A DNA stretch of 64,000 bases from JBBIJO01 sp037445895 (GTDB lineage Bacteria > Bacteroidota > Ignavibacteria > Kapaibacteriales > UBA2268), in the NCBI GenBank assembly GCA_037445895.1, contig JBBIJO010000001.1, positions 62,001 through 126,000 of the forward strand, read 5' to 3'. The notes beneath the pieces are model-generated. The model was not told the DNA's origin and ran no database searches. It saw only the letters and a list, made by a program, of their open reading frames with translations. Every line of letters begins with the position of its first letter. The stretch's first letter is position 1. The position numbers were made by a program, and so were the translations under genes. Below are positions 9,718 to 18,721 of this stretch, in pieces.

Positions 9718-11223
9718 ATGTTTGAAGTCTCGAACTTTATAGTAGATACGCAAAAAAGTTTAATGCTTTTTTTGCCTGAAATAGTTTTGCTAATCACGCT
9801 TGGAATTGCAATTCTTGCCGACTTAATCTTTAAAAAATTCAGATTCATAAATGCATACATTGCTCTTGTCGGTTTTATTTTATCCGGAATGTTATTATTC
9901 AACCAAAAAACCAGCCAATTTGCATTCCTAAATTCTTTTGTTGTTGATTCATTTGCCACTTATTTCAAAGTATTGATTCTGCTTACAAACATTATTGTTA
10001 TCTTGATGTCTTTTAAATCCAAGGAACTGATAGCCGAAAATCGTTCATTAGGCGAGTTCTATACGTTTTTAATCGGAATGACTTTTGGAATGTTTTTGCT
10101 TACTGGTGCTACAAACTTGATTTTGATTTATCTTGCTATCGAAACGATGAGTATTAGTTCATACATACTTGCCGGTTATACTAAAGAAATCAAAAGAGCA
10201 AGCGAAGCATCCCTTAAATATGTGATTTTCGGTGCGGTTTCCTCTGGTATAATGATTTATGGGATTTCATTGATTTATGGTCTTGCGGGAAGTTTGAATC
10301 TACAAAATATTAACCTAGTCCTTCAAACAAATAAAGTCGGGACTTTTCCATTACTGATTTCGAGCCTTTTAGTTATTGCTGGATTTGCATATAAAATATC
10401 GGCTGTTCCATTCCACTTTTGGACCCCCGATGTTTACGAAGGCGCTCCAATTACAATTACTGCATATCTTTCTGTTGCCTCGAAAGCAGCAGGATTTGCA
10501 ATCCTAATTCGGTTTTTTAAAACTATGTTGCTTGCCGACACAAATGGTTACAATTATATATGGACAATGGTATCGAATATTGATTGGAGCTATATTGTTG
10601 CTGTGATTTCGGTTTTAACAATGACATTGGGAAATATAGTGGCTATTTGGCAAACCAATTTGAAACGTCTTTTGGCTTATTCCAGTATTGCCCATGCTGG
10701 GTATCTTTTGATGGGTGCTGCTGTAATGAACGATATTGGTGTTGCATCTGTGTTACTTTATTTTTTGTTTTATCTCTTGATGAATCTTGGTGCTTTCTAT
10801 TGTGTTATGTTGGCTTCGAACGAAATTGGAAGCGAAGACATTCGCGATTTCGAAGGATTTGGATATCGTTCCCCAATTATTGCAACAACATTTTCAATCT
10901 TTCTATTTTCGTTAGTTGGACTACCGCCAACCGCGGGATTTATTGGCAAATTTTATGTCTTTTCGGCTGTCATTGATGCAGGGATGATTTGGCTTGCGGT
11001 CGTCGGTGTTATCAATAGCGTTATATCGCTTTACTACTATGTTAAAATAATGCGAAATATGTTTATTCGCGGAATAGATTCTGAAAAGGAGGCTATTAAA
11101 TCTTCTGCACTGGGGATATCGGTTGTAATCGTTTTAGCATTGCTGACAATTCTTTTCGGAATTTATTTTTCCCCAATTCTCAATTGGACAAATGCATCTG
11201 CTTCGATATTTGTTGGTAACTAA
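9718..11223 (+). CDS. nuoN: NADH-quinone oxidoreductase subunit N
   Basis: Third antiporter-like subunit of complex I, 501 residues and mostly membrane helices. The conserved segment VPFHFWTPDVYEGAPITIT and the later LLAYSSIAHAGYLLMG identify it as NuoN rather than NuoL or NuoM. It closes the complex I cluster, which thus has eleven genes (A, B, C, D, H, I, J, K, L, M, N). A macrodomain gene follows 39 bases later on the same strand. Confidence 0.97.
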   Translation: MFEVSNFIVDTQKSLMLFLPEIVLLITLGIAILADLIFKKFRFINAYIALVGFILSGMLLFNQKTSQFAFLNSFVVDSFATYFKVLILLTNIIVILMSFKSKELIAENRSLGEFYTFLIGMTFGMFLLTGATNLILIYLAIETMSISSYILAGYTKEIKRASEASLKYVIFGAVSSGIMIYGISLIYGLAGSLNLQNINLVLQTNKVGTFPLLISSLLVIAGFAYKISAVPFHFWTPDVYEGAPITITAYLSVASKAAGFAILIRFFKTMLLADTNGYNYIWTMVSNIDWSYIVAVISVLTMTLGNIVAIWQTNLKRLLAYSSIAHAGYLLMGAAVMNDIGVASVLLYFLFYLLMNLGAFYCVMLASNEIGSEDIRDFEGFGYRSPIIATTFSIFLFSLVGLPPTAGFIGKFYVFSAVIDAGMIWLAVVGVINSVISLYYYVKIMRNMFIRGIDSEKEAIKSSALGISVVIVLALLTILFGIYFSPILNWTNASASIFVGN

Positions 11224-11262
11224 CCTGTTTTTTTGTAATTTAATCCGATTGATTTTGTATCA

Positions 11263-11811
11263 ATGGGATTTTTTATGCCTAAGATTAAACTATTACTCGG
11301 CGATATTACACAACTTGAGGTCGATGCCATTGTTAACGCTGCAAATCCGAGTTTGATGGGTGGTGGTGGTGTCGATGGTGCGATTCATCGAGCTGCTGGA
11401 TCAAGGCTTTATGAGGAATGTAAACGAATTGCGCAAAAAATTGGTCGCCTTCAAACCGGAAAAGCAGTTGCAACTACCGCGGGTAATTTAAAATGCAAAT
11501 ATGTGATTCACACGGTAGGTCCGATATGGCAAGGAGGAGAATCCAACGAGCCAGAACTTCTCGAACAAGCATATTATAATTCCTTAGTTTTAGCCAAAGA
11601 ATTAAATTTAAAGTCTATCGCTTTTCCAAATATAAGCACAGGAATTTATGGATTTCCTAAGAAATCAGCTGCGTCGATTGCCATCGAGACTGTTTACAAC
11701 TTCTTGATTCATAATTCAGAAATCCAAACTGTAGTTTTTGTTTGTTTCGACGAAGAGAACTATAAACTTTATCGGGAAATTCTAAGTAATGATAAGTTTC
11801 ATAATTTATAA
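11263..11811 (+). CDS. Macrodomain protein (ADP-ribose binding; probable ADP-ribosyl/O-acetyl-ADP-ribose hydrolase)
   Basis: A single 182-residue macrodomain of the MacroD/YmdB type, expected in the cytoplasm. Motifs are GDIT (13-16), IVNAANPSLMGGGGVDGAIH (23-42), containing the catalytic-type Asn-Asn and the glycine-rich loop, and STGIYGFPK (125-133). Known members remove ADP-ribose from proteins or deacetylate O-acetyl-ADP-ribose; the actual substrate here is unknown. The start may be the ATG at 11275 (MPKIKLL), which fits the family better. It overlaps the next gene by 23 bases, so it probably shares a transcript with the OstA-like gene. Confidence 0.9.
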   Translation: MGFFMPKIKLLLGDITQLEVDAIVNAANPSLMGGGGVDGAIHRAAGSRLYEECKRIAQKIGRLQTGKAVATTAGNLKCKYVIHTVGPIWQGGESNEPELLEQAYYNSLVLAKELNLKSIAFPNISTGIYGFPKKSAASIAIETVYNFLIHNSEIQTVVFVCFDEENYKLYREILSNDKFHNL

Positions 11812-13198
11812 TATATTTTTTGCGTTTTTGGGGGTATTATTTGTTTGTGCGACTCAATCATCGTTTTGTCAACAACCTATACAATTAATCCACTCCGATA
11901 GTGTAATTGGCTATAGAATAGGCGAACAAAATGTTCGCGACTTTGTTGGAAATGTTCATATGCGACAAGGTAACGTTGATTTATACTGCGGAAAGGCTAT
12001 CCATTTTATCAATGAAAACAAGGCTATTTTAATTAGTAACGTGAAAATAACCCAAGATATGATGACTTTAACTTCTGATTATATAGAGTATGACGGCAAC
12101 AAATCCGAAGCATATTCGCAAGGGAAAGTCAAAATTGTGGACACAATCAATACGTTATCGGCTAAAAAAGGAATTTATTATTTGCAGTCCAAGATTGCTC
12201 ATTTTTCCGATAGCGTTACTTTACAAGACAGATTGTCGCTTCTTCGAGCAAAGTTTATCGATTTCGATAGGAGAAATAACATTTCTTATGCTTATGAAAA
12301 TGTTTCGCTCGAAAATGACTCATTGAAACTCACGTGTGATTCATTGATTTACAATAAGAAACAAGACATTTTCTTCGCTTTCTCCAATGTCGTCGTAGTA
12401 ATGAAACAGTATCCAACAACGCTTTATGCAGGGTATTTAGAGAATCATCGTCAAATAGGATATGTTTTCGCGACATCTTCGCCAGTCATTATTTATATTG
12501 ATTCTGTGGTTGAACAAGTTGATGTAAACTTAGATTATTCTAAAAAAGTTCGATACGATAGCCTCTGGATTTTTGCAGACTCATTATTCTCTTATAGAAA
12601 AGAAAGTGGAGACGAATTGGTATGCAAAAAAAATACTCGAATTTTTCGAGACAAGTTTTCTGGAATTGCCGATTTCGCCAAATATTACAGAAATCAGGAT
12701 TATGGATACTTGCTTGATTTTCCCATTGTTTGGTACGATTCAACGGAGTTTCGGGGGGATTCAATAGTGTTTTCTTTAAGGAATAATTCTCTTGATATTG
12801 TAAATCTTGTAGGCAACGGCAGGATATACTCTTACTCAAACGATGATGCTCGCTATGTAAATATAATTCAGAGCGATACATTTTGGATTCATTTCAATGA
12901 CAACAAAATTTCATTTTTGAGCGGTAAAGGTAATTCTAAAACTTCTTATTTTCTTAAAGAAGAATCGGGGGGGGTGAACCTTGCGAATTATGTATCCGAT
13001 TCACTTCGTATCGATTTCTTCAACGACGAAGTCCAAAATGTTGTTTGGTTAGGTAATATTTATGGTGAACTTATTCCGCAAAATATTTTTTCGAAAAATA
13101 TTACAACATACATAAAAATTCCCGACGATTTTTTTATCAACAAACCAAGTTTAGATTCTCAACGTCGAATTTTATTCAAAAAAGATACAAAAAATTAA
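11789..13198 (+). CDS. OstA/LptA-like outer-membrane or periplasmic protein
   Basis: The 469-residue protein has an N-terminal signal peptide (about 1-28, ending near SSFCQQ). It is followed by repeated short beta-strand units of the OstA/LptA type, for example NVHMRQGNVDLYCGKAIHF and ALLISNVKIT-like repeats in which a line about a structure being seen or changed recurs every 25-30 residues. This fold forms a beta-jellyroll groove that carries LPS across the periplasm in LptA, LptC and LptD. Bacteroidota and Chlorobiota commonly have such stand-alone OstA-like proteins. Role in LPS transport is inferred from the fold, and the C-terminal half is less characteristic. Confidence 0.75.
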   Translation: MISFIIYNIFFAFLGVLFVCATQSSFCQQPIQLIHSDSVIGYRIGEQNVRDFVGNVHMRQGNVDLYCGKAIHFINENKAILISNVKITQDMMTLTSDYIEYDGNKSEAYSQGKVKIVDTINTLSAKKGIYYLQSKIAHFSDSVTLQDRLSLLRAKFIDFDRRNNISYAYENVSLENDSLKLTCDSLIYNKKQDIFFAFSNVVVVMKQYPTTLYAGYLENHRQIGYVFATSSPVIIYIDSVVEQVDVNLDYSKKVRYDSLWIFADSLFSYRKESGDELVCKKNTRIFRDKFSGIADFAKYYRNQDYGYLLDFPIVWYDSTEFRGDSIVFSLRNNSLDIVNLVGNGRIYSYSNDDARYVNIIQSDTFWIHFNDNKISFLSGKGNSKTSYFLKEESGGVNLANYVSDSLRIDFFNDEVQNVVWLGNIYGELIPQNIFSKNITTYIKIPDDFFINKPSLDSQRRILFKKDTKN

Positions 13199-13238
13199 TT
13201 TTTTTTATTAATTTGGATTGTATTAAAAAATTGTAAAT

Positions 13239-16200
13239 GTGAAAGTTATTTATAGAAATATATTCTTTTTACTTCTTTTTTGCGTTGCAACTTTCTATCT
13301 TTCGCATTCTCAGAATAAAAATTCTTCGTTCGAGGGAACCCATTTCTTGATTTCCTTTATGCAAAACGAAATTGTTATTGACCCACGGTTTGGAGGTTTG
13401 CATCTAAAAGTATTTGTAACTCCATCGAATACAACAGATATTACGGTTGTTTTCCCGAACGATAGTATTGTAACTTTTAATTCAGTCAAAGAGGGGAGTA
13501 TTCTTACTTTCGATGTGCCTACAAGGTTTGAAGCCTACGAATCGGAAGTAATTCGGCGGAAAGTCGTTGAAATCAACAGCACAAGTCCAATAGTTGTTTA
13601 TGGATTTTCTACCCAATATTTAACCTCCGATGGATATACTGCAATTCCTGTTGAAAAGTGGGGGAAAGAATATATTATAATGTCTTACCCAAACGACCAG
13701 TACCTCGATTGGGAAAATCTTTCCTATGAAGACTCTCTATATAAAGCAACTCCGCGCCAAAGCGAATTCCTTGTTATTGCAGGGTATGACGATACCGAAA
13801 TAACCTTTTGGCCCAAATCTATCACCGAAAAAGGTGTCCAGCTTGGCTCTTTTAAAACTGTGAGATTGAACAAGGGGGATTGCTATTTAGTAAAATCTTT
13901 TCCTTTTACAAAGGGTTATGGCGATTTAACCGGCACTTTGCTGCGTGGAACCAAACCTTTCGGGGTCCTTTCCGGACACGTTCGTTCGGCTGTCCCACAA
14001 AATCTTGTCCCAAGATGGGATTCGAAAAATCATCTTATCGAGATGTTAATGCCAACGAATGTTTGGGGCCGCGAGTTTATAACTGTTCCATACGGTACCA
14101 ATCCACTTGGCGATTTAATTAGGATAACAAGTATATTTTCTAACACAACGATTACAGCAGAGTGGGCTGGTGGCACTCAAACTTATGTAATCAACAATCA
14201 GGGTGGCTTTATTGATATTCCTTATGTTCCATATCCTGTTAAATGGATTTCTAACAACCCAATTCAAATAGCTCAGTTTCCTATGCATTCCGCACAAGAT
14301 GGAGATTCTCCTAATTTCGACCCAGCAATGGCTTTAATACCTCCTTTGGAACAGTTCATTAACAAAATTACCTTCCAGACACCCCAAAATGTTTCCTGGA
14401 ATCCTTCGCAGTTTGTTGGTCACTATATTAATATTATAGGGACAATTGATGCTCTCGATTCAAGTTATCTTAATGGAGTTCGCTTGGTCGATATTACTTC
14501 GAATATTAGAATTTATAAGTTGTTCAACGATAATTATTTTTGGGCGAACATTTTGCTAAATTATGGGAAATACACTGTGCAAGCAACACGAGGAAAGCTT
14601 AGTGGCGTGATTTACGGAGTTGGCTTAGCCGATGCTTATGCGCTTGTATTGGGCTCAAGTTTAAACAATCCTTACATCAATGATTCTATACCACCGAGTA
14701 TGTTCTACACTGTTGACTGTGGAAACATCGAAGGAACAATTGTCGATTCGTTGGCTAACAACGGCTCGGGTTTAGCCTATGTTTTTGCGATTAAAGATAG
14801 CACGTATAATTATAATTATTCAATTCCTACGATATTAGATACAACCAATGAAATTCATTTTTCTGCCCGTATAATTAATCCCTATCAGAAAGCTAAAATA
14901 GTCATAGAATCAAGGGACAGAAATGGCAATACGAAAAGATTTTCGTATTCATATATTCCACCTGAATTAAGTTTGCCGAATGAGATGAGGTTCGACAATG
15001 TTAGACCCTTCGATTCGCTGGCAAAAAAAATCATTGTCCGAGCTAAGAATGACACAGACATTACTATTTATAAAATTAGGCTAAAAAATAATGATGCGCG
15101 TTTCGCTTTTGTATTTAATGAGCGTTTGCCGTTTAAAATCAAGCGGAATGATTCTAGCGTTGTGTTTGTTTCTGTTGCTCCTCGTGGCAATTTGAGCAAT
15201 CTTATCGATACATTAATTTTAGAAACAGAGTGTAACTTACAATATGAAGTTCCTATTAATACTTCATTGTTTGATGCTCAGCTTAAAGTCGAAGGTTATG
15301 ATTTCGGAAAAGTATTCGTGGGGGATACTGCATTTGGAAAGGTAAAAATAGTTAATCTAAGTACGGAACCAATTACTATTGATTCGATTTCTATTTCAAC
15401 TTATGTCAATGTCTTTTACAAAACTAATAATGCTAAAATTAATTTAAATGCGAACGATAGTATCACTTACGATATTAAATTCATACCCAAAAACAGGCAA
15501 ACTTATAATTCAACGGTTGTTTTTTGCGATGAGATTCGTTTAAATCCCGAAGCTGAAATCAAAGGCGAAGGCATTGCTCCCAACATTCCATCGCTATTAG
15601 TTGACTTTGGTAAACTTCGAGTAGGACGCACCAAAGATACTACAATATACATTAAAAATTTAGGAAATGTTGCAACCAATGTCAAGTTCGAACAATTTGT
15701 TTATTTAAATAATGCTTTTGATAGCTCTCAATTTATTTTTGATTCTCAAATCCAAGAGAGCGATTCATTGAAAATTCAACTAACATTTGCTCCGAATGAT
15801 ACTGGTTTTGCTTATTCAGAGGCATCATATTCTACACTATGGAAATACGGAGGCAATTTCACAATAAAAGTGTTAGGCGTAGGAACTCTTCCAGTAATTG
15901 AAATTTTCGATATTGCTTTCGATACAATCTATATTGATGAAGTTGTTTCGAAAAACGATTCGATTATTGCATCGAAGGGAAACGAGGATTTATTTATTTA
16001 CGATGTTTTATCGGTAAGTGGCGATTTTAATTCTTTTGAAATTGACCTTTCTCCACTCAACAATTTTGTTGTTCCTATTAGCCAATTATTAAAAATCCCA
16101 ATTAAATTTACCCCTAAGCATATTGGATTCAACTATCTCAAGCTACTTGTCCTTTCCGACGCAGTCCCGGGATTTGGGATAAAATATGATACAATAACTT

Positions 16201-17255
16201 TAAGTGGTTATGCAATACCACGAGATACAATCAAAGTGAATTTAGAACTCGAAAAGCTTGGCTCCAATTATGTTTGCAACAATTACATAATTCAATATAA
16301 GATTCGCAACGAAGGAAATGTTGAATTAAAAATCACAGACCTCCAGGTCACGACTGAAAATGTTAATCCCTTTTTCGATAAAACTACCATAGTAGGTAAA
16401 GTTATACAACCTAACAATGAGTTCTATAGTTTGTTCGAGACTAATTCATTAGAAAGTGGACGTTCTCGGATAATTATGAGAGTTGTATTGAACGATAGTA
16501 TCGTAGTCAGCGATACGTTAGATTTCTTAGTAAATAAGAATCCACAAACAATTATTACTTCTCTTTTAACGAATAGGTTCGAAATAGGCGAAAAATATGT
16601 GTTGGCTCTTTCGGGTGAATTTCTTGAACCCAGCGAGTTTCCTTTCGATTTAAAAATTTTGTTGAAAGCCAATCCCAAACAGATTCTTATTCCTTCCGAA
16701 AAGCTATATTCCTTCGAATTCTCGAATGCATCGGGTAGCTGGGAAACTGTAGCAATTACCTCTATAACGCCTTTGAAGGAATTGCTGTTCAAAGTAAATA
16801 ATATTAATTTGCAAGGAAAGAAAACAAAATGGGATGTCGAAATACCTTTCACCGTTTTGTTGAGCGAAGATTTCACAGGTGAAATTTCGGCAGTATCTTT
16901 AGAAAATCAATGCTATTTGGAATCCAAAGTGATTAGTGAATTTTCAATTCTACCCGTTTGCGTTACCCCATTAAGAAACGTCGAGGTAATCGAAGGTTCA
17001 TCTTTGCTCTCATTTTATCCTAATCCTGTCGGAGAAAGTTTAATTCTTGAAATATTATCTACAAAAAATGATTTTGTTAGAATAAAAATTTTTGATAAAT
17101 TGGGAAATGTTTTTGTTGATAATAAAGAAATATATTTGAATAAAGGTATAAATGAAGTAAAATATGATTTTTCCACTTTTTCAAATGGAATTTATTTATT
17201 AAAATTGCAATTTGAAAATGAAAATATTTATTTAATTATTATTAAATCTAATTAA
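13239..17255 (+). CDS. Large secreted protein: IgGFc-binding-like domain, HYDIN-like Ig repeats, T9SS sorting domain
   Basis: A 1338-residue exported protein. A signal peptide (about 1-25, to HSQN) is followed by a region (about 110-290) that matches the IgGFc-binding N-terminal domain: SDGYTAIPVEKWGKEYII, SEFLVIAGYDDTEITFWP, GDLTGTLLRGTKPFGVLSGH and EMLMPTNVWGREFITVPYG. The middle (about 590-1050) has several beta-sandwich units of the HYDIN/choice-of-anchor-D type (DFGKVFVGDTAFGKVKIVN, VDFGKLRVGRTKDTTIYIKN). The last 81 residues start with SFYPNP and form a type A T9SS sorting domain, predicting export by the type IX system and surface anchoring or release. The start is GTG 13239; the ATG two bases earlier hits TGA at once. 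The last 210 bases are strikingly AT-rich. Confidence 0.85.
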   Translation: MKVIYRNIFFLLLFCVATFYLSHSQNKNSSFEGTHFLISFMQNEIVIDPRFGGLHLKVFVTPSNTTDITVVFPNDSIVTFNSVKEGSILTFDVPTRFEAYESEVIRRKVVEINSTSPIVVYGFSTQYLTSDGYTAIPVEKWGKEYIIMSYPNDQYLDWENLSYEDSLYKATPRQSEFLVIAGYDDTEITFWPKSITEKGVQLGSFKTVRLNKGDCYLVKSFPFTKGYGDLTGTLLRGTKPFGVLSGHVRSAVPQNLVPRWDSKNHLIEMLMPTNVWGREFITVPYGTNPLGDLIRITSIFSNTTITAEWAGGTQTYVINNQGGFIDIPYVPYPVKWISNNPIQIAQFPMHSAQDGDSPNFDPAMALIPPLEQFINKITFQTPQNVSWNPSQFVGHYINIIGTIDALDSSYLNGVRLVDITSNIRIYKLFNDNYFWANILLNYGKYTVQATRGKLSGVIYGVGLADAYALVLGSSLNNPYINDSIPPSMFYTVDCGNIEGTIVDSLANNGSGLAYVFAIKDSTYNYNYSIPTILDTTNEIHFSARIINPYQKAKIVIESRDRNGNTKRFSYSYIPPELSLPNEMRFDNVRPFDSLAKKIIVRAKNDTDITIYKIRLKNNDARFAFVFNERLPFKIKRNDSSVVFVSVAPRGNLSNLIDTLILETECNLQYEVPINTSLFDAQLKVEGYDFGKVFVGDTAFGKVKIVNLSTEPITIDSISISTYVNVFYKTNNAKINLNANDSITYDIKFIPKNRQTYNSTVVFCDEIRLNPEAEIKGEGIAPNIPSLLVDFGKLRVGRTKDTTIYIKNLGNVATNVKFEQFVYLNNAFDSSQFIFDSQIQESDSLKIQLTFAPNDTGFAYSEASYSTLWKYGGNFTIKVLGVGTLPVIEIFDIAFDTIYIDEVVSKNDSIIASKGNEDLFIYDVLSVSGDFNSFEIDLSPLNNFVVPISQLLKIPIKFTPKHIGFNYLKLLVLSDAVPGFGIKYDTITLSGYAIPRDTIKVNLELEKLGSNYVCNNYIIQYKIRNEGNVELKITDLQVTTENVNPFFDKTTIVGKVIQPNNEFYSLFETNSLESGRSRIIMRVVLNDSIVVSDTLDFLVNKNPQTIITSLLTNRFEIGEKYVLALSGEFLEPSEFPFDLKILLKANPKQILIPSEKLYSFEFSNASGSWETVAITSITPLKELLFKVNNINLQGKKTKWDVEIPFTVLLSEDFTGEISAVSLENQCYLESKVISEFSILPVCVTPLRNVEVIEGSSLLSFYPNPVGESLILEILSTKNDFVRIKIFDKLGNVFVDNKEIYLNKGINEVKYDFSTFSNGIYLLKLQFENENIYLIIIKSN

Positions 17256-17264
17256 GGTGTAGTT

Positions 17265-18128
17265 ATGAGACAAATCTCAACATTATTTATCCTGTTTTTA
17301 GTTTCGCTTCCGTTGTGCTTTGCGCAAGAAGAAGAAGGTCCAACCCCTCTCGGTCCCGGGCGTGGAAGTTCAGCCATTTATCTTGGACCAGTCGTTGGTT
17401 ACAATCGAGCTATTCATTCGGCGGATCTTGCATCCTTTGCAGACACTTTAAATCTTTGTCCCTCATTTAAGAATGGAAGTTCAAATGGGTTTTTCATCGG
17501 TGCGTTTTATGAACAAATCCTCGGAGGGATTACTTCTAAACATTCTGTTGTTGTAAGAGTTTTATATAGCACATTCCCTGCATCCTTTACTCAAGGAGGC
17601 GATACTTACCCTTCGCTTATAGATGATGGCAAAGGAGGGGTTACAACAATTCTTTCGACAACTCAACATACGCTCGACGTTAAATATGGACTTTTGACGT
17701 TCGAAGCTATGTATAAATTTAATGTTACTTCTGGGATAGTTTTGACCGCGGGTCCCTCTTTCGATTTAACCCTTCAAAAGAACTTACTTCAAAAATATAG
17801 AATAATTGAGCCGAACAATGTTAGATTTAAAAAGCTTCCACAGGACCAATGGGCACAATATGGCATAGTTCGTTATGAAGATAACGATAGGACATTGGTT
17901 AGTTGGGATGGCCCGTTGGCAAGAACTACTGTTACTAATACAAGTATTAAGGAAAATAGTTTCCGATTTGCTCTTAAATTTGGCGTTCAATACGAGATCA
18001 TTACAGGTTCCAAAATCGATGTCATTCCTGGAATTTTTTACAATCTTGGCTTGACTGGTGTTAATAATGTCGAGACGTGGAAAGTTAGTGCAATCCAAGC
18101 AGGTGTTGATGTTCGCTTTACATTATAA
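17265..18128 (+). CDS. Outer-membrane beta-barrel protein
   Basis: A 287-residue protein with a clear signal peptide (1-20, cleaved after SLPLCFA). It continues with alternating hydrophobic strands typical of small porin-like barrels (for example SSAIYLGPVVGYNRAIHS and TFEAMYKFNVTSGIVLTAG), ending in a strand with terminal aromatic/hydrophobic residue (GVDVRFTL). It looks like the OmpA/PorT-type barrels frequent in Bacteroidota, but no specific function can be assigned. It starts 9 bases after the T9SS cargo gene and is followed by a strong terminator, so the two are probably co-expressed. Confidence 0.7.
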   Translation: MRQISTLFILFLVSLPLCFAQEEEGPTPLGPGRGSSAIYLGPVVGYNRAIHSADLASFADTLNLCPSFKNGSSNGFFIGAFYEQILGGITSKHSVVVRVLYSTFPASFTQGGDTYPSLIDDGKGGVTTILSTTQHTLDVKYGLLTFEAMYKFNVTSGIVLTAGPSFDLTLQKNLLQKYRIIEPNNVRFKKLPQDQWAQYGIVRYEDNDRTLVSWDGPLARTTVTNTSIKENSFRFALKFGVQYEIITGSKIDVIPGIFYNLGLTGVNNVETWKVSAIQAGVDVRFTL

Positions 18129-18148
18129 TTATTATTTAAATATTTTAG

Positions 18149-18180
18149 ACGCTTACACGTTGTTGTGTAAGCGTTTTTTT
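18149..18180 (+). terminator. Rho-independent terminator
   Basis: A perfect 10-bp stem ACGCTTACAC / GTGTAAGCGT (18149-18158 and 18165-18174) with a 6-base loop is followed by a run of seven T (18174-18180). It ends the transcript that includes the T9SS cargo and barrel genes. Confidence 0.93.
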
Positions 18181-18205
18181 GTTTAATTATTTTTGTGTTG
18201 TATGT

Positions 18206-18721
18206 ATGGAACTACTTTGGTCGCCCTGGCGCACTCAATACATTGAATCCTTCAAGGACAACAATAAAAATGGCTCAACTTGCTTCGTTTGCGATGCGAT
18301 AAATCATCCGGAAGAATCCCGACAAAGGCTTGTTGTTTTTAAAACTGATTTCACGATTATATTGATGAATAAATATCCTTATAATGCTGGACATTTGTTG
18401 ATATGTCCCAATAGACATACCGATAATTTTGAAAGTTTAAATGAAACCGAACTCTTGGACTTGATTCTTTGTGTCCGTAAATCAATGACTACTTTGGATG
18501 TATTATTAAAACCCCACGGTTATAATGTTGGTATTAATTTCGGAAGAGTTGCAGGAGCCGGATTGCCAGAACACGTTCACTTCCATGTTGTTCCGCGATG
18601 GAACGGTGACACCTCGTTTATTTCCGTTATCTCCGATACCAAAGTAATATCGCAATCAATCGAGGAAATTTTCGATGATTTAGCCCACTTGTTTAATGAT
18701 GCAACAAATATCGAACGATAA
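18206..18721 (+). CDS. HIT family hydrolase / Ap4A phosphorylase-like protein
   Basis: Histidine-triad nucleotide hydrolase or transferase, 171 residues from ATG 18206. The N-terminus MELLWSPWRTQYI with a CFVC zinc-type pair (26-29) and the triad HVHFHVV (123-129) within GAGLPEHVHFHVVPRW are typical of the HIT subgroup related to AP-4-A phosphorylase. A longer frame starting at TTG 18179 would begin inside the terminator T-run, so the ATG is preferred. Physiological substrate is unknown, likely a dinucleoside polyphosphate or AMP conjugate. It overlaps rsmA by 26 bases. Confidence 0.9.
   Translation: MELLWSPWRTQYIESFKDNNKNGSTCFVCDAINHPEESRQRLVVFKTDFTIILMNKYPYNAGHLLICPNRHTDNFESLNETELLDLILCVRKSMTTLDVLLKPHGYNVGINFGRVAGAGLPEHVHFHVVPRWNGDTSFISVISDTKVISQSIEEIFDDLAHLFNDATNIER

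Noticed and set aside
18179..18205. Upstream TTG start for the HIT gene
   Set aside because: It would begin inside the T-run of the preceding terminator; ATG 18206 gives the family N-terminus.
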